DNA from: Bryobacteraceae bacterium | Lineage (GTDB): Bacteria; Acidobacteriota; Terriglobia; Bryobacterales; Bryobacteraceae | DNA length: 15,873 nucleotides | Assembly: GCA_947456995.1 (NCBI GenBank) | Contig: CANGVB010000011.1 | Span: forward strand, 1 to 15,873 | Reading direction: 5' to 3' | Shown: in pieces, positions 1 to 9,375 of the stretch | Layout: the number at the start of each line of letters is the position of its first letter | Numbering within the stretch: the first letter of the stretch is position 1 | Program-made: the position numbers and the translations under genes | The notes under the pieces: generated by a model | Databases searched by the model: none | What the model was told of the DNA's origin: nothing | Seen by the model: only the letters and a program-made list of their open reading frames with translations

Positions 1-1003
1 CCTCGAACTCAATCAGATCGACCCGAAGAACCTGGCCAATGGTGGTGCCTTCCTGACAGAACAGGTGCCCAATCCCTTCTTCGGTAAAGGGCTTCCAGGC
101 TTGCTTTCTTTGCAGCGCATCCCGCGCATGCAATTGCTGAAGCCCTATCCTCAGTTCGCCTCCCCAACTACAGCCAACGCCTTCGGCGGCAGCCTGATCT
201 ACTTCCGGCCCCCAGTCGGTGACAGCATCTATCACGCCGTCACAATGCGTGTGGATCGTAAATTCTCTCGTGGCTTCTCCCTCGGCGCACACTACACGAT
301 CTCCAAGGTTCTCGAAACCGGTGGAGGCGGCAACGGCATCGCCTTCCTCGATCCAGCCGGGATTCGCGATACCTACAACGTCAGGCTCGAACGCTCTGTC
401 GGCTCCTTCGACGTCCCGCAACGTGCCGTCATCACCTTCTCTACACAGTTGCCTTTCGGTAGAGGCAAGAAGTATCTCAACAAGAACAAGCTCATGAATC
501 GCTTCGTCGGCAATTGGCAGTTCTTCTCCAACACAACCTTGCAGGCCGGTCTGCCAATCAATGTCGGCGGGCCCGATCTGTCTCGCATTGCTGGTGCCAG
601 CCCTTCGCGAGCCTCTGTCGTTCCGGGCGTCGAAGCTGCCTATCCGCTGTCGCAATCCATTGCCAACAGTCGCGATTGGTCCAATGCCTGCGGCTGCACC
701 AAGCCCTGGTTCAACCCGGCAGCCTTTCGCACCACGCCTGAGTTTCAAATCCCCGACGGGCCTCGCTTCCTCCCCAACATTCGGGAAGGCTGGTTGAGGG
801 CAAGCGACGTGAACCTGCAGAAGTCGGTATTCCTTACGGACAAGATCCGCATGTCGCTGCAGCTTCGTGCTTTCAACGTGCTCAACCAGGTCTCTTTCGG
901 TGGCCCAAGTGTAATCACAGTGGGACAGGCCAACTTTGGTAGTGCTGGTGGAGTAGTAGACAATTCCCGACGCGTAGAGGTGGGTTCCAAGATTTACTTC
1001 TAA
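1..1003 (+). CDS. TonB-dependent receptor, Oar-like, C-terminal part (5' end outside window)
   Basis: The reading frame is open from base 2, so the gene starts upstream of the window; about 333 C-terminal residues are visible. The GTG at 65 is an internal valine, not a start. The sequence alternates polar and hydrophobic residues with aromatic strand ends, for example SIYHAVTMRVDRKFSRGFSLG and later GNWQFFSNTTLQAGLPINV. It ends in VEVGSKIYF; a terminal phenylalanine is typical of outer-membrane beta-barrels inserted by the Bam machinery. This pattern matches the barrel of the large Oar-like TonB-dependent receptors that are abundant in Acidobacteriota, whose N-terminus usually carries a signal peptide, a carboxypeptidase-regulatory-like domain and a plug. 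Those parts are not visible here. The substrate cannot be inferred. The M16 peptidase gene follows after 18 bp on the same strand, so the two may be co-transcribed. The family call is fairly secure; the function is not. Confidence 0.8.
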   Translation, partial: LELNQIDPKNLANGGAFLTEQVPNPFFGKGLPGLLSLQRIPRMQLLKPYPQFASPTTANAFGGSLIYFRPPVGDSIYHAVTMRVDRKFSRGFSLGAHYTISKVLETGGGGNGIAFLDPAGIRDTYNVRLERSVGSFDVPQRAVITFSTQLPFGRGKKYLNKNKLMNRFVGNWQFFSNTTLQAGLPINVGGPDLSRIAGASPSRASVVPGVEAAYPLSQSIANSRDWSNACGCTKPWFNPAAFRTTPEFQIPDGPRFLPNIREGWLRASDVNLQKSVFLTDKIRMSLQLRAFNVLNQVSFGGPSVITVGQANFGSAGGVVDNSRRVEVGSKIYF

Positions 1004-1021
1004 CCGGGCTAAGCTTAAGTC

Positions 1022-3748
1022 ATGCTTAGATTCGTTTTATCGATTTGTGTTGGTCTTGGCCTCTACGCTCAAGCCCCACTCCCGCCCGGGCTGGAGCGTG
1101 GTGTGACTGTAGAAGGAATTACCGAATACAAGCTCACGCGCAACGGCTTGAAGGTGCTTCTTTTTCCTGATCCGTCAAAGAATAAATTCACCGTAAATAT
1201 CACCTACCTGGTCGGTTCCCGCCACGAAAACTATGGCGAAACGGGAATGGCCCACTTGCTGGAACACCTGGTTTTCAAGGGTACACCCAAGCACGGCAAC
1301 ATCCCCAAAGAACTTACCGACCACGGCTGCTTCCCGAACGGAACCACCAGTTGGGACCGCACCAACTACTTCGAAACCTGCAATGCATCAGAGGAAAATC
1401 TCCGCTGGGCACTCGATCTCGAATCCGACCGCATGGTCAACTCCTTCATCGCAAGAAAAGACCTCGACAGCGAAATGACTGTCGTCCGCAACGAGTTTGA
1501 GAGCGGCGAAAACAACCCCTTCAATATCATGTTCCAACGGACCCTGGCCACGATGTTCGAATGGCATAACTATGGCAAGACAACCATAGGTGCGCGTAGC
1601 GATATCGAGGGAGTTAACATCGAGCGCCTACAGGCCTTTTACAAGCGCTTCTATCAGCCTGACAATGCAGTTCTCACGATTACCGGCAAGTTTGATGAAG
1701 CAAAAACACTGGCCATGGTGATGGAACTCTTTGGTTCAATCCCCAAGCCTGAGCGCACAATTCAAGCCACCTACACCGAAGAGCCAGTACAGGATGGCGA
1801 GCGGCTGGTGACCGTCCGCCGCGTAGGCGGCATCCAGGTATTGATGGCTGGTTATCACATCCCCGCTGGCACACATCCCGACATCGGCGCACTCAACCTG
1901 CTCGAAGCAGTTCTAAGCGATGACGCCACCGGTCGTGTCTACAAGCGCTTGGTCGAAACCAAAAAGGCGACACAAAACTTTACCCAAACCTTTGAACTCA
2001 CCGAGCCCGGCGCCATGCTCCACGGCCTGGTTCTATCCAAAACCGATAACGTCGAAGAAGCGAAGAAGATCTTGCTCGATACTGTTGAGGGTTTTGCTAA
2101 AGAACCCGTCACCAAGGTAGAAGTGGATCAGGCCAGGCAAACCCTTCGCAAGAACTACGACATCGCCTTCAACAATGCAGAGCGAATTGGCCTCACACTC
2201 AGCAACTATATCGGTCTTGGGGATTGGCGCACGTATTTTGTGATCCGCGACGCCACACTCAATGCCACCCCTGAGCAGGTGCAGCAAGCTGCCATCCGCT
2301 ACATGAAGCCATCCAATCGCACGCTCGGTGTCTTCATCCCTGAAGACAAGGCCGACCGCACCGAGGTGCCCAAGGCTCCCAGCATTTCCTCACTCGTCAA
2401 AGATTACAAGGGCGGCGCTGCCCTGGCCGCTGGGGAAGCCTTTGATTCCTCCGCAGCCAATATCGACAACCGTACCAAGCGCGCAAAACTTGCGGCTGGC
2501 CTGCAAACCATGCTTCTGTCGAAGAAGAATCGCGGAGAAAAAGTAAACGCCCAGATCGTGCTCCGGATGGGCGACGAAAAATCACTGATGGGCAAAAGCG
2601 AGATTGGCAGCCTCACGGCCAGCATGCTCGATCGCGGCACCACCAAGCGAGACAAGAAGCAGCTCAAAGACGAACTCGATCGCCTGAAGGCGAACGCCCG
2701 TATTTTCGGCGGGGCAACTCAGGTACTGGCTTCGATTGAAACCACACGTGCCAATCTGCCCGCCGCTCTTACCCTTGTCGCTGAGATGTTGAAGGAACCT
2801 TCCTTCCCTGAAAGTGAATTCCAGGAGTTAACCAAGAACTTCATCACTGGCGTTGAGAATGGCCAGAAGGAACCACAGTCGGTTGCCATGATTGCCATGA
2901 TGCGCCACATGTCTCCCTATCCCAAGGGCGACATCCGTTATCGTTCGACTCCCGAAGAGCAGATCGCAAACATCAAAGCCGTTAAGCTCGACGACCTGAA
3001 GGCCTTCCACAAGCAATTCTATGGTGCTTCTGCAGGGCAGATCTCGATTGTCGGCGATTTTGATGAAGCAGCCGTTGCCCCGCTTCTCGCCAATCTCTTT
3101 GGCACCTGGAAGTCCAACTCGCCCTACACTCGCATCCCCAATCCCTTCAAGCCGGTAGTACCTGTCAATCAGTCGTTCCAGACTCCAGACAAGGCCAACG
3201 CTGTGTTCTTCGCAAGCTTCCCGATCCAGATCAGCGACGATCATCCCGATTATCCTGCTTTGGTTCTGGGCAACTACATTCTCGGTGGTGGTTTCTTGAA
3301 CTCCCGTCTGGCCAGCCGCATCCGTGGCAAGGAAGGCTTGAGCTACGGAGTTGGTGCCAACTTCTCGGCATCTCCCAAGCAGGACAACGCAATGTTCATG
3401 GGCAATGCAATCCTGAATCCCGCCAACATCCAGAAGGTGGAAAAGGCCTTCCAGGAAGAACTCGAAAAGGCCTTCAAGGACGGCTTTACTCTTGACGAAG
3501 TAAATTCGGCCAAGAAGGGTTGGCTGCAATCCCGGCAGGTGATGCGTACCGAAGACAACATGCTGACGGGTACGCTCAACAACAACGCCGCCTACGATCG
3601 CACGATGCTCTACACTCGCGAAGTGGAAAGCAAAGTCGATGCTCTCACGCCCGAGAAGGTGAATGAGGTCTTCAAGAAGTACATGGATCCTTCGAAGCTC
3701 AGTATCTTCAAGGCTGGTGATTTTGAGAAGGCGGGCATCAAGCCCTAA
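1022..3748 (+). CDS. Secreted M16 family zinc metallopeptidase, two-half single chain
   Basis: The product is 908 residues. It starts with a probable Sec signal peptide (MLRFVLSICVGLGLYAQA, cleavage likely after AQA), so it probably acts in the periplasm. The inverted zinc motif HLLEH lies at residues 78-82 with catalytic Glu81. The third ligand is probably Glu158, in VVRNEFESGENNP, 76 residues after His82, the usual M16 spacing. The second half (from about residue 480) is a degenerate repeat: the equivalent stretch, near GSLTASMLDRG at 529-539, has no HxxEH. It keeps the Arg768/Tyr775 pair in RIRGKEGLSYGV, which completes the active site in this family. The length suits a pitrilysin-like clamshell that degrades peptides; the substrate is unknown. 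The ATG at 1022 gives the signal peptide, but no strong Shine-Dalgarno precedes it, so coupling to the receptor gene is possible. Nothing links it to the T6SS beyond adjacency. Confidence 0.93.
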   Translation: MLRFVLSICVGLGLYAQAPLPPGLERGVTVEGITEYKLTRNGLKVLLFPDPSKNKFTVNITYLVGSRHENYGETGMAHLLEHLVFKGTPKHGNIPKELTDHGCFPNGTTSWDRTNYFETCNASEENLRWALDLESDRMVNSFIARKDLDSEMTVVRNEFESGENNPFNIMFQRTLATMFEWHNYGKTTIGARSDIEGVNIERLQAFYKRFYQPDNAVLTITGKFDEAKTLAMVMELFGSIPKPERTIQATYTEEPVQDGERLVTVRRVGGIQVLMAGYHIPAGTHPDIGALNLLEAVLSDDATGRVYKRLVETKKATQNFTQTFELTEPGAMLHGLVLSKTDNVEEAKKILLDTVEGFAKEPVTKVEVDQARQTLRKNYDIAFNNAERIGLTLSNYIGLGDWRTYFVIRDATLNATPEQVQQAAIRYMKPSNRTLGVFIPEDKADRTEVPKAPSISSLVKDYKGGAALAAGEAFDSSAANIDNRTKRAKLAAGLQTMLLSKKNRGEKVNAQIVLRMGDEKSLMGKSEIGSLTASMLDRGTTKRDKKQLKDELDRLKANARIFGGATQVLASIETTRANLPAALTLVAEMLKEPSFPESEFQELTKNFITGVENGQKEPQSVAMIAMMRHMSPYPKGDIRYRSTPEEQIANIKAVKLDDLKAFHKQFYGASAGQISIVGDFDEAAVAPLLANLFGTWKSNSPYTRIPNPFKPVVPVNQSFQTPDKANAVFFASFPIQISDDHPDYPALVLGNYILGGGFLNSRLASRIRGKEGLSYGVGANFSASPKQDNAMFMGNAILNPANIQKVEKAFQEELEKAFKDGFTLDEVNSAKKGWLQSRQVMRTEDNMLTGTLNNNAAYDRTMLYTREVESKVDALTPEKVNEVFKKYMDPSKLSIFKAGDFEKAGIKP

Positions 3749-3751
3749 CCC

Positions 3752-3799
3752 AATAAAAAAGGCCCACTCCAGCGCAAACTGGAGTGGGCCTTTTTTATT
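3752..3799. terminator. Bidirectional intrinsic terminator between convergent genes
   Basis: Arms 3752-3772 and 3779-3799 are perfect reverse complements over 21 bp, with a 6-base loop (cgcaaa). The GC-rich core (ggcccactccag) is flanked by six A on the left and six T on the right, so transcripts from both strands end in a U-tract. It starts 3 bases after the peptidase stop codon and ends 2 bases before the clpV stop codon. It therefore serves as terminator for both the peptidase transcript and the T6SS operon. Confidence 0.95.
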
Positions 3800-3801
3800 G
3801 C

Positions 3802-6453
3802 TTAAACGTACTGGAAGTTGCCGTCTGCCCCAACCGTGATCGTGATCAGCTCGGGGCGAATGCCCTCTGCCATCATGCCAAGTACACGCCGGCTTATGTC
3901 CGGCAGTACCGTGTTGGTGAGGATGTTGTCGACGTTGCGAGCACCCGATTCTACTTCGGTGCAGCGTGCGGCTACGGCATCGATTACGTCGGCACCAGCG
4001 GCAAGCTCGATCTTGTGAGTTGCCTTGAGGCGCTTCTGAATCTTGCCCAGCTTGAGCTTGACGATCGTCTTGAGCACCTCGTCCCGAACCGGATAGTAAG
4101 GGATGATCACCATACGGCCGAGGAAGGCCGGCTTGAAGATCTTGTCTAGTTCAGGCTTCATCGCCGTTATGATGCCTTCGGGTGAGGGCATCGTTTCCGG
4201 GTCTGCCACCAGCTTCATCAACGTATCTGTCGCCGCATTGGACGTCAGGATGATCACGCTGTTGCGGAAGATGATCTCGCGGCCTTCGCCGTCTTCCATG
4301 CGGCCTTTATCAAAGACCTGGAAGAAGAGTTCCAGCACGTCGGGGTGAGCCTTTTCGACTTCGTCGAGCAAGACCACCGAGTACGGCCTGCGGCGAACGG
4401 CCTCAGTCAGCACACCACCTTCGCCATAGCCCACATATCCGGGAGGCGAACCCTTCAGCGTAGACACCGTATGAGCTTCCTGGAACTCGCTCATGTTGAT
4501 GGCGATCATGTTGTCCTCGCCGCCATAAAGCATGTCAGCGATGGCCAGCGCGGTTTCGGTCTTACCGACACCCGAGGGGCCAACAAGCATGAAAACACCC
4601 ACTGGCTTAACCGGATCGTCCATCCCTGCCTTGTTCGTTCTGATGCGTTCAGAGATGGCATGCATCGCATGATCTTGGCCGATGACGCGAGCGCAAAGAT
4701 GCTTCTCGAGTTCAAGAACAGTTTGAATCTCATCCTTGAGCATCTTGCCAATCGGGATACCCGTCCAGGCGGCGATCACTTCTCCCACAACCTGGGCGTC
4801 AACGGAAACACGCATCAACGGGCTTTCACCCTGCAGTTCTTCCAGTTCCTTGGTCTTTGCATTGATCTTGGTGCGGAGGTCTTCCTTGTCGATCCCTTCT
4901 GCATTGGCCATGATCTGGTCGCGAATCTCGCGGATCTCGTTGACGATGCCGCCTTCCTTCTCCCATCGATCCTTGAGTTCTTTCAGCTTGGTCTCGGCAA
5001 TGAGCTTCTTCTCGGCGATTTCACCAAGGCGTTCCTTGTGATCGGCGCCGATTTCGAGTTCACGATTGAGAACGCGCGTCTGCACGTCATAGTCATCGAT
5101 CTCGCGTTGTGCGGCTTCCACTGCGGGCGGCACTGAGTTCTGCCCAAGAGACAATCTTGCGCAGGCGGTATCCAGTACGCTTACAGCCTTGTCGGGCAAC
5201 TGGCGATCGGGCAGGTAGCGATGAGACAGCTTCACTGCAGCAGCGAGGCCTTCATCAAGAATCAGCACATTGTGATGCTTCTCAAGCATCGGGAGAATGC
5301 CGCGCAGCATGAGCTGGCAGTTGTATTCGCTAGGCTCATCCACCTTCACCAACTGGAAGCGGCGGGCGAGAGCAGGGTCTTTTTCGAAGTACTTCTTGTA
5401 CTCGGCCCAGGTGGTTGCTGCGAGCGTGCGGAGTTCTCCGCGAGCCAGTGCGGGCTTCAGCAGATTGGCCGCATCGTTCTGGCCAGCCTGACCGCCGGCG
5501 CCAATCATGGTGTGAGCTTCGTCGATGAAGAGGATGATCGGTGTGGGAGACTTCTTCACTTCGTCGATCAAGCCCTTGAGGCGATTCTCAAACTCACCCT
5601 TAACGCTTGCGCCAGCCTGAAGCAGCGCGAGGTCGAGCGTGCGAAGGGTGACATTCTTGAGCGGTGGTGGCACATCGCCAGCCACGATGCGAAGGGCAAG
5701 GCCTTCGACAATGGCCGTCTTGCCGACACCAGCTTCGCCCACCAGAATCGGATTGTTCTGACGGCGGCGCGTAAGGATATCGACTACCTGCCGGATCTCA
5801 AAATCGCGAGCCAGCACCGTGTCGATCTTGCCGTTCTTGGCATTCTCGGTGAGGTTGATCGTGTAAGCATCGAGGTTCGGAGACTTCGAATTGGGGTTGA
5901 CCCTTGGTGCGCCATCGGGGCCCGGCGCACTGGCCGCAGCAGAGGGCTCTCCCTCACCGAGATCCTTCATCTCCGAGCTCTCATAGGAAGACCCGCAGAT
6001 CGCAATGAAGTTATCCTTCAGCGACTTTGCATCGATCTTCTTGAACTCCTTCGACACATCGCCCATGAGCCGTACTAGCTCTTCGTTCTGTGTCAGCGCA
6101 ATGATGCAATAGCCAGTGCGGACATTGCCGGAATCAAAGTCGAGCGATGCTGCCGACCAGGCTTCACTCAACATCTTCACAAGTGTTGGTGCCAATACCG
6201 GAGTACGTGCATTGCCGCTCTTGAGTTTGTCAAGCGAGCCGGTAAGTTGAGCCGCAAGCTTTGACTTATCGATGTCAAAGGCCTTGAGAATGGCCGGGAA
6301 GTCTCCCCCGGAATTCTCGAGCAACTTCATCAGGAAGTGTTCAATTTCGACGTCATAATGCGTTCGCTGCAGGCAGAATCCAGCTGCGGCCTGCATTGTG
6401 TTCCGCGTGGTGTCGTTCAGTTTCCCGATCAGGGATTTTAGATTGACGCTCAT
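3802..6453 (-). CDS. clpV: T6SS sheath-recycling AAA+ ATPase ClpV (TssH)
   Basis: This cytoplasmic hexameric unfoldase disassembles the contracted TssB/TssC sheath for reuse. The product is 883 residues. It has a Clp N-domain (about 5-155), then a low-complexity linker rich in Ala, Ser and Pro near 170-195. The first AAA+ module has Walker A GEAGVGKT (about 239-246) and Walker B ILFIDEAH (about 307-314). A coiled-coil middle region follows at about 440-545. The second AAA+ module has Walker A GPSGVGKT (about 625-632) and Walker [13 protein letters not shown] (about 693-704), then a ClpB-like C-terminal domain. The T6SS setting separates it from ClpB. The ATG at 6453 is preferred because GGAGG lies 5 bases upstream; a TTG one codon earlier would leave only 2 bases. 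It is the last gene of the operon, 16 bp after tssG, and its stop abuts the terminator hairpin. Confidence 0.97.
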   Translation of the reverse strand: MSVNLKSLIGKLNDTTRNTMQAAAGFCLQRTHYDVEIEHFLMKLLENSGGDFPAILKAFDIDKSKLAAQLTGSLDKLKSGNARTPVLAPTLVKMLSEAWSAASLDFDSGNVRTGYCIIALTQNEELVRLMGDVSKEFKKIDAKSLKDNFIAICGSSYESSEMKDLGEGEPSAAASAPGPDGAPRVNPNSKSPNLDAYTINLTENAKNGKIDTVLARDFEIRQVVDILTRRRQNNPILVGEAGVGKTAIVEGLALRIVAGDVPPPLKNVTLRTLDLALLQAGASVKGEFENRLKGLIDEVKKSPTPIILFIDEAHTMIGAGGQAGQNDAANLLKPALARGELRTLAATTWAEYKKYFEKDPALARRFQLVKVDEPSEYNCQLMLRGILPMLEKHHNVLILDEGLAAAVKLSHRYLPDRQLPDKAVSVLDTACARLSLGQNSVPPAVEAAQREIDDYDVQTRVLNRELEIGADHKERLGEIAEKKLIAETKLKELKDRWEKEGGIVNEIREIRDQIMANAEGIDKEDLRTKINAKTKELEELQGESPLMRVSVDAQVVGEVIAAWTGIPIGKMLKDEIQTVLELEKHLCARVIGQDHAMHAISERIRTNKAGMDDPVKPVGVFMLVGPSGVGKTETALAIADMLYGGEDNMIAINMSEFQEAHTVSTLKGSPPGYVGYGEGGVLTEAVRRRPYSVVLLDEVEKAHPDVLELFFQVFDKGRMEDGEGREIIFRNSVIILTSNAATDTLMKLVADPETMPSPEGIITAMKPELDKIFKPAFLGRMVIIPYYPVRDEVLKTIVKLKLGKIQKRLKATHKIELAAGADVIDAVAARCTEVESGARNVDNILTNTVLPDISRRVLGMMAEGIRPELITITVGADGNFQYV

Positions 6454-6469
6454 CAAGTCCTCCGGTGGT

Positions 6470-7567
6470 TTAGTTCAAAAGAAAAACAGTATCTCCAGGA
6501 TCTTCCGTTCGCTGCTGGGCGGTGTTCATCCAGGTAAGCCATCCAAGTTTTGGCGGAGTATCCGAGTCTACCCCAAGTTGGCACTTAGGGACACTGTCGC
6601 GGTCGAGTATCAACTGTACTTCAAAGATCAACTCGCCGTTGGCAAAAAATTTAGTTACTGCATCCAGCGGCTTGTGGGCATTGCCGCCTGGTAAAAAGTC
6701 GCGGTATTGGTCGATGCTCAGCGGACCGACGCAAATCTTGGCTCGGGAAGCACGGTCCCAAACCGCGTCGCCGACAACAACGCCGAAGCCGAGCTGCTCA
6801 GCCTCAGTGGCTGGGTCGGCAAACTTGCAGATGTCTTGGTCCGATAGTGGGTACCAGGAGCCACCAAACTCCTCCACTGCAATCGGCACATTGAAGTAAT
6901 CGCCTAGAAACTGCTCCAGCGCCATAGCCGAACGGGTCTGCATCGAAAGCAAGCCGGAATAGAAGATGAGTGATGTATCGCTAACGTCCTGGCGATTGGC
7001 AAGGCCCGGTGTTCCAAGCCCGATGAAGTCGAGCAGATAACCCGACATCCGGTCTTGCCGTTCTCGTTCATAGCTCACCCAGAAGCGATACTTCTCCCAC
7101 GCCTGATAGAAAAGGGAAATGAGCCGGTGGTGGAAGATGTCCAGAAATGCAAGTGTGGTGGAATCCTTATCGCGGATACGGTCGAGAACAAAATCCGAGT
7201 AACTCAAGGGCAGCACTCCGGAAGCTCCGACTAATCCCATAAAGTTGACCTTCATCGTCGGGGGCTGCCAGGCCACTCGTTCTGAATTATATTCAGGCCA
7301 CTCGAGGCTGTGTATCTGGGAAGGCGGGAACCAATAAGCAGGGTTCACACCGAAGTGAACTACTTCGAAGTCTGGGCTTTTTGGGAAAAGTCCGGGTGGC
7401 GTCAGGCCGTTGCCCAGGCGGGAGAGCAGACGCACTGCCTGAAAGAACTGAAAGCCTCCAGGCTTGTCTGCGAATAGATCGTCGAGCCAATTGCGCCGAA
7501 GAGCCAGCGGATACTCTTCTGCTTCAACTGCTACACGAGGATTTTCTGTCCAGCGCGAGGTGGCCAT
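6470..7567 (-). CDS. tssG: T6SS baseplate protein TssG
   Basis: The product is 365 residues, close to the usual length for TssG. In the baseplate wedge, TssG works with TssF, TssE and TssK to dock the tail on the membrane complex. Recognisable blocks are GGFQFFQAVRLLSRLG (about 37-52) and the following FEVVHFGVNPAYWFPPSQI, which match the family's N-terminal pattern. The C-terminal LGWLTWMNT matches the conserved LGW block near the end of TssG. The ATG at 7567 lies inside the end of tssF, giving a 37-bp overlap. No ATG, GTG or TTG occurs between it and the first conserved block, so the overlap is real. A purine-rich AAGGAG lies about 11-12 bases upstream, rather far, so coupling to tssF translation is likely. 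clpV follows after 16 bp. Confidence 0.95.
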   Translation of the reverse strand: MATSRWTENPRVAVEAEEYPLALRRNWLDDLFADKPGGFQFFQAVRLLSRLGNGLTPPGLFPKSPDFEVVHFGVNPAYWFPPSQIHSLEWPEYNSERVAWQPPTMKVNFMGLVGASGVLPLSYSDFVLDRIRDKDSTTLAFLDIFHHRLISLFYQAWEKYRFWVSYERERQDRMSGYLLDFIGLGTPGLANRQDVSDTSLIFYSGLLSMQTRSAMALEQFLGDYFNVPIAVEEFGGSWYPLSDQDICKFADPATEAEQLGFGVVVGDAVWDRASRAKICVGPLSIDQYRDFLPGGNAHKPLDAVTKFFANGELIFEVQLILDRDSVPKCQLGVDSDTPPKLGWLTWMNTAQQRTEDPGDTVFLLN

Positions 7568-9369
7568 TGCTTGAGCGGCTCCTTCCTCTGAATCGTGCGC
7601 ACCGACAATTGCGTAAAGCTATTCAGGGATGCGTAGTTGGCGAGGAAGCGCTCCAGTACCGATGCAAACAGGTAGACACCGCCTCCCACAAACTGCTCTT
7701 CATCCAGCTCGATCTCCACCTCTGAACCTCTGGCAAATGCAATGCCATCGTCAGAGACAAGGCGTGCAAATTTGCGCTTCGACTTCAGGCTCACAATACT
7801 GCTCACCATCCGTTCGCTTGCCGGAGAATTGGTGATGTTGTAAAGGTTCAGGATTTGCTGGAGAGCTTCTTTGCCCTCTTCCACCAGCGAAAGATAGTTC
7901 AGGGACAGATGCGATACCAGACGCCAATAGATGTTCTTTCCAATAGAAGGCCGAAGGGTGGGAGTTGGTTTGCGCAGTGCTACGATCCGCTTGAGTGGCG
8001 CACTCAGATCGAGCTCAAAGTCTCCAGATTCATTGCCGAAGGGAAGGCGCGATGGCAGGTCCCGGTTGGTGCAGAAGGTTTTGATAGTGACCGAATCTAC
8101 ATCAGGGTGTTTCGGCCGAAATGCAAGGTCAACCAGCGAGAGGTACATGTCGGTGCCCTCGTCGTTGGCTCTCGGCGAGGCCCGCCTGGATGCGATGTAG
8201 AAGTTCTGTTGCTTCTGCGAGAGCTGTGCGTGGCGAATCGAGTAGAAGGGCTCGTGCTGGATGCTGGTCTGCTGATTGAGGTCGATCGAAGTGACTTCTG
8301 CGATGGAATGAATCTCCAGCGCATTCATGCGACGCACATCCGGGACGATGGCGTATTCCGGCTTCTTCTGGTCGAGCAAAATCGGTTCGCACGTTTGTGG
8401 GAACAAGTTGATGATGGGCGTGGCGCAGGTACGAAAGGTTGCTGCAGAGATCCCAGTTTCAAGTCTCAATCGAACGTCTTCGGAATCGATGCGAGAGACT
8501 AGAAACACAACTTCAAATTCGTTCTTGAAGCCATTGCGCAGTACCTCGGCCAACCCGCTCAGTTCCAGGAAAAAGAACTTCTCAGGAAAGGAGAAGAACT
8601 CTTGAAGCAGCCGATAGGCCATGAAGGAGCGGCCCGGGTAGCTGAGCACTCCTTCGTCCTTTTCGAAACCAATGGGTCGAATGGAAGTCAACGGAATTTC
8701 AATGGGTGCCTGACGAGGTTCCTGAGGGTTGCGGATCAGGATTCGCGTTACCCTGCTGCAAAGCACTTCATAGAGTGAGTGGATCACAGCAGACTCGCCA
8801 TTGAGATAAATCTGCAATTTGTCGAGTTCCAACTGAGACAGCAGGACATCAGAAGGCGCGCTGAACTTTACGGGTATGGCATACTGCGCGTCTGCTGCCT
8901 TGATCGCAGGGCGAAGTCGGTCTGGAGTGGCAAACTCGGCAGACGTCGTGTTGACCGGATAGAGCGTGAGGTCATAGCAGGTACGGAATTTGCAAGGCAC
9001 GCCCTGCACGGCCTTTGAGTAAAGAACCGAACCCTTGGGAATCAGCAGACCTTTGTCGAGTGTTCCCTTACTGGGGTCCAGCTCAAACTCGACAATCGAC
9101 ATCGACGGAATCGGCTGTATGAAATGCGGGTAAACGATGCCGAGGATGGCCTCTGTCAGCTCGGGGAATTCGTCATCAATTTTGAGGTGAACGCGGGCCG
9201 CAAGAAAAGCAAAGCCTTCGAGAAGACGTTCAACGTGGGGGTCTTCACACTTGTCGCCTTCGAGAACCAGGCGCGATGCAATTTTGGGGTAGCGCTCAGC
9301 AAAGTTGGCCGCCAGTTGCCGGATGTAAGTAAGTTCACGTTCGTAATAGAGCAGCAGGTCGTCGCGCAT
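7531..9369 (-). CDS. tssF: T6SS baseplate protein TssF
   Basis: The product is 612 residues, the usual size for TssF. It begins with the characteristic block LLLYYERELTYIRQLAANF and continues with YPKIASRL and then DPHVERLLEGFAFLAARV, all near-consensus for the family. In characterised systems two TssF copies associate with one TssG and TssE in each baseplate wedge, a role like T4 gp6. The ATG at 9369 follows the tssE stop by only 6 bp and has no well-placed Shine-Dalgarno, so translation probably continues by reinitiation after tssE. Its 3' end overlaps tssG by 37 bp. No truncation or frameshift is seen. Confidence 0.97.
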   Translation of the reverse strand: MRDDLLLYYERELTYIRQLAANFAERYPKIASRLVLEGDKCEDPHVERLLEGFAFLAARVHLKIDDEFPELTEAILGIVYPHFIQPIPSMSIVEFELDPSKGTLDKGLLIPKGSVLYSKAVQGVPCKFRTCYDLTLYPVNTTSAEFATPDRLRPAIKAADAQYAIPVKFSAPSDVLLSQLELDKLQIYLNGESAVIHSLYEVLCSRVTRILIRNPQEPRQAPIEIPLTSIRPIGFEKDEGVLSYPGRSFMAYRLLQEFFSFPEKFFFLELSGLAEVLRNGFKNEFEVVFLVSRIDSEDVRLRLETGISAATFRTCATPIINLFPQTCEPILLDQKKPEYAIVPDVRRMNALEIHSIAEVTSIDLNQQTSIQHEPFYSIRHAQLSQKQQNFYIASRRASPRANDEGTDMYLSLVDLAFRPKHPDVDSVTIKTFCTNRDLPSRLPFGNESGDFELDLSAPLKRIVALRKPTPTLRPSIGKNIYWRLVSHLSLNYLSLVEEGKEALQQILNLYNITNSPASERMVSSIVSLKSKRKFARLVSDDGIAFARGSEVEIELDEEQFVGGGVYLFASVLERFLANYASLNSFTQLSVRTIQRKEPLKQWPPRAGQKILV

Positions 9370-9375
9370 GGCAGC

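Noticed and set aside
65..67. GTG as the start of the receptor gene
   Set aside because: The frame is open to the window edge and the residues before it continue the barrel sequence, so it is an internal valine.
2828..3529. 233-codon minus-strand open frame inside the M16 peptidase
   Set aside because: It is opposite a conserved peptidase domain; the translation has no family pattern and lies against an intact gene.
4345..6078. Long plus-strand open frames opposite clpV (4345-5136 and 5221-6078)
   Set aside because: They are antisense shadows of a fully conserved ClpV reading frame, with no recognisable domains and no ribosome-binding sites.
6454..6456. TTG start for clpV one codon before the ATG
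   Set aside because: It would sit only 2 bases from GGAGG. The ATG at 6453 has better spacing and is the stronger start codon.
7855..8502. 215-codon plus-strand open frame opposite tssF
   Set aside because: It is a shadow of the TssF frame, with no start context or domain pattern.
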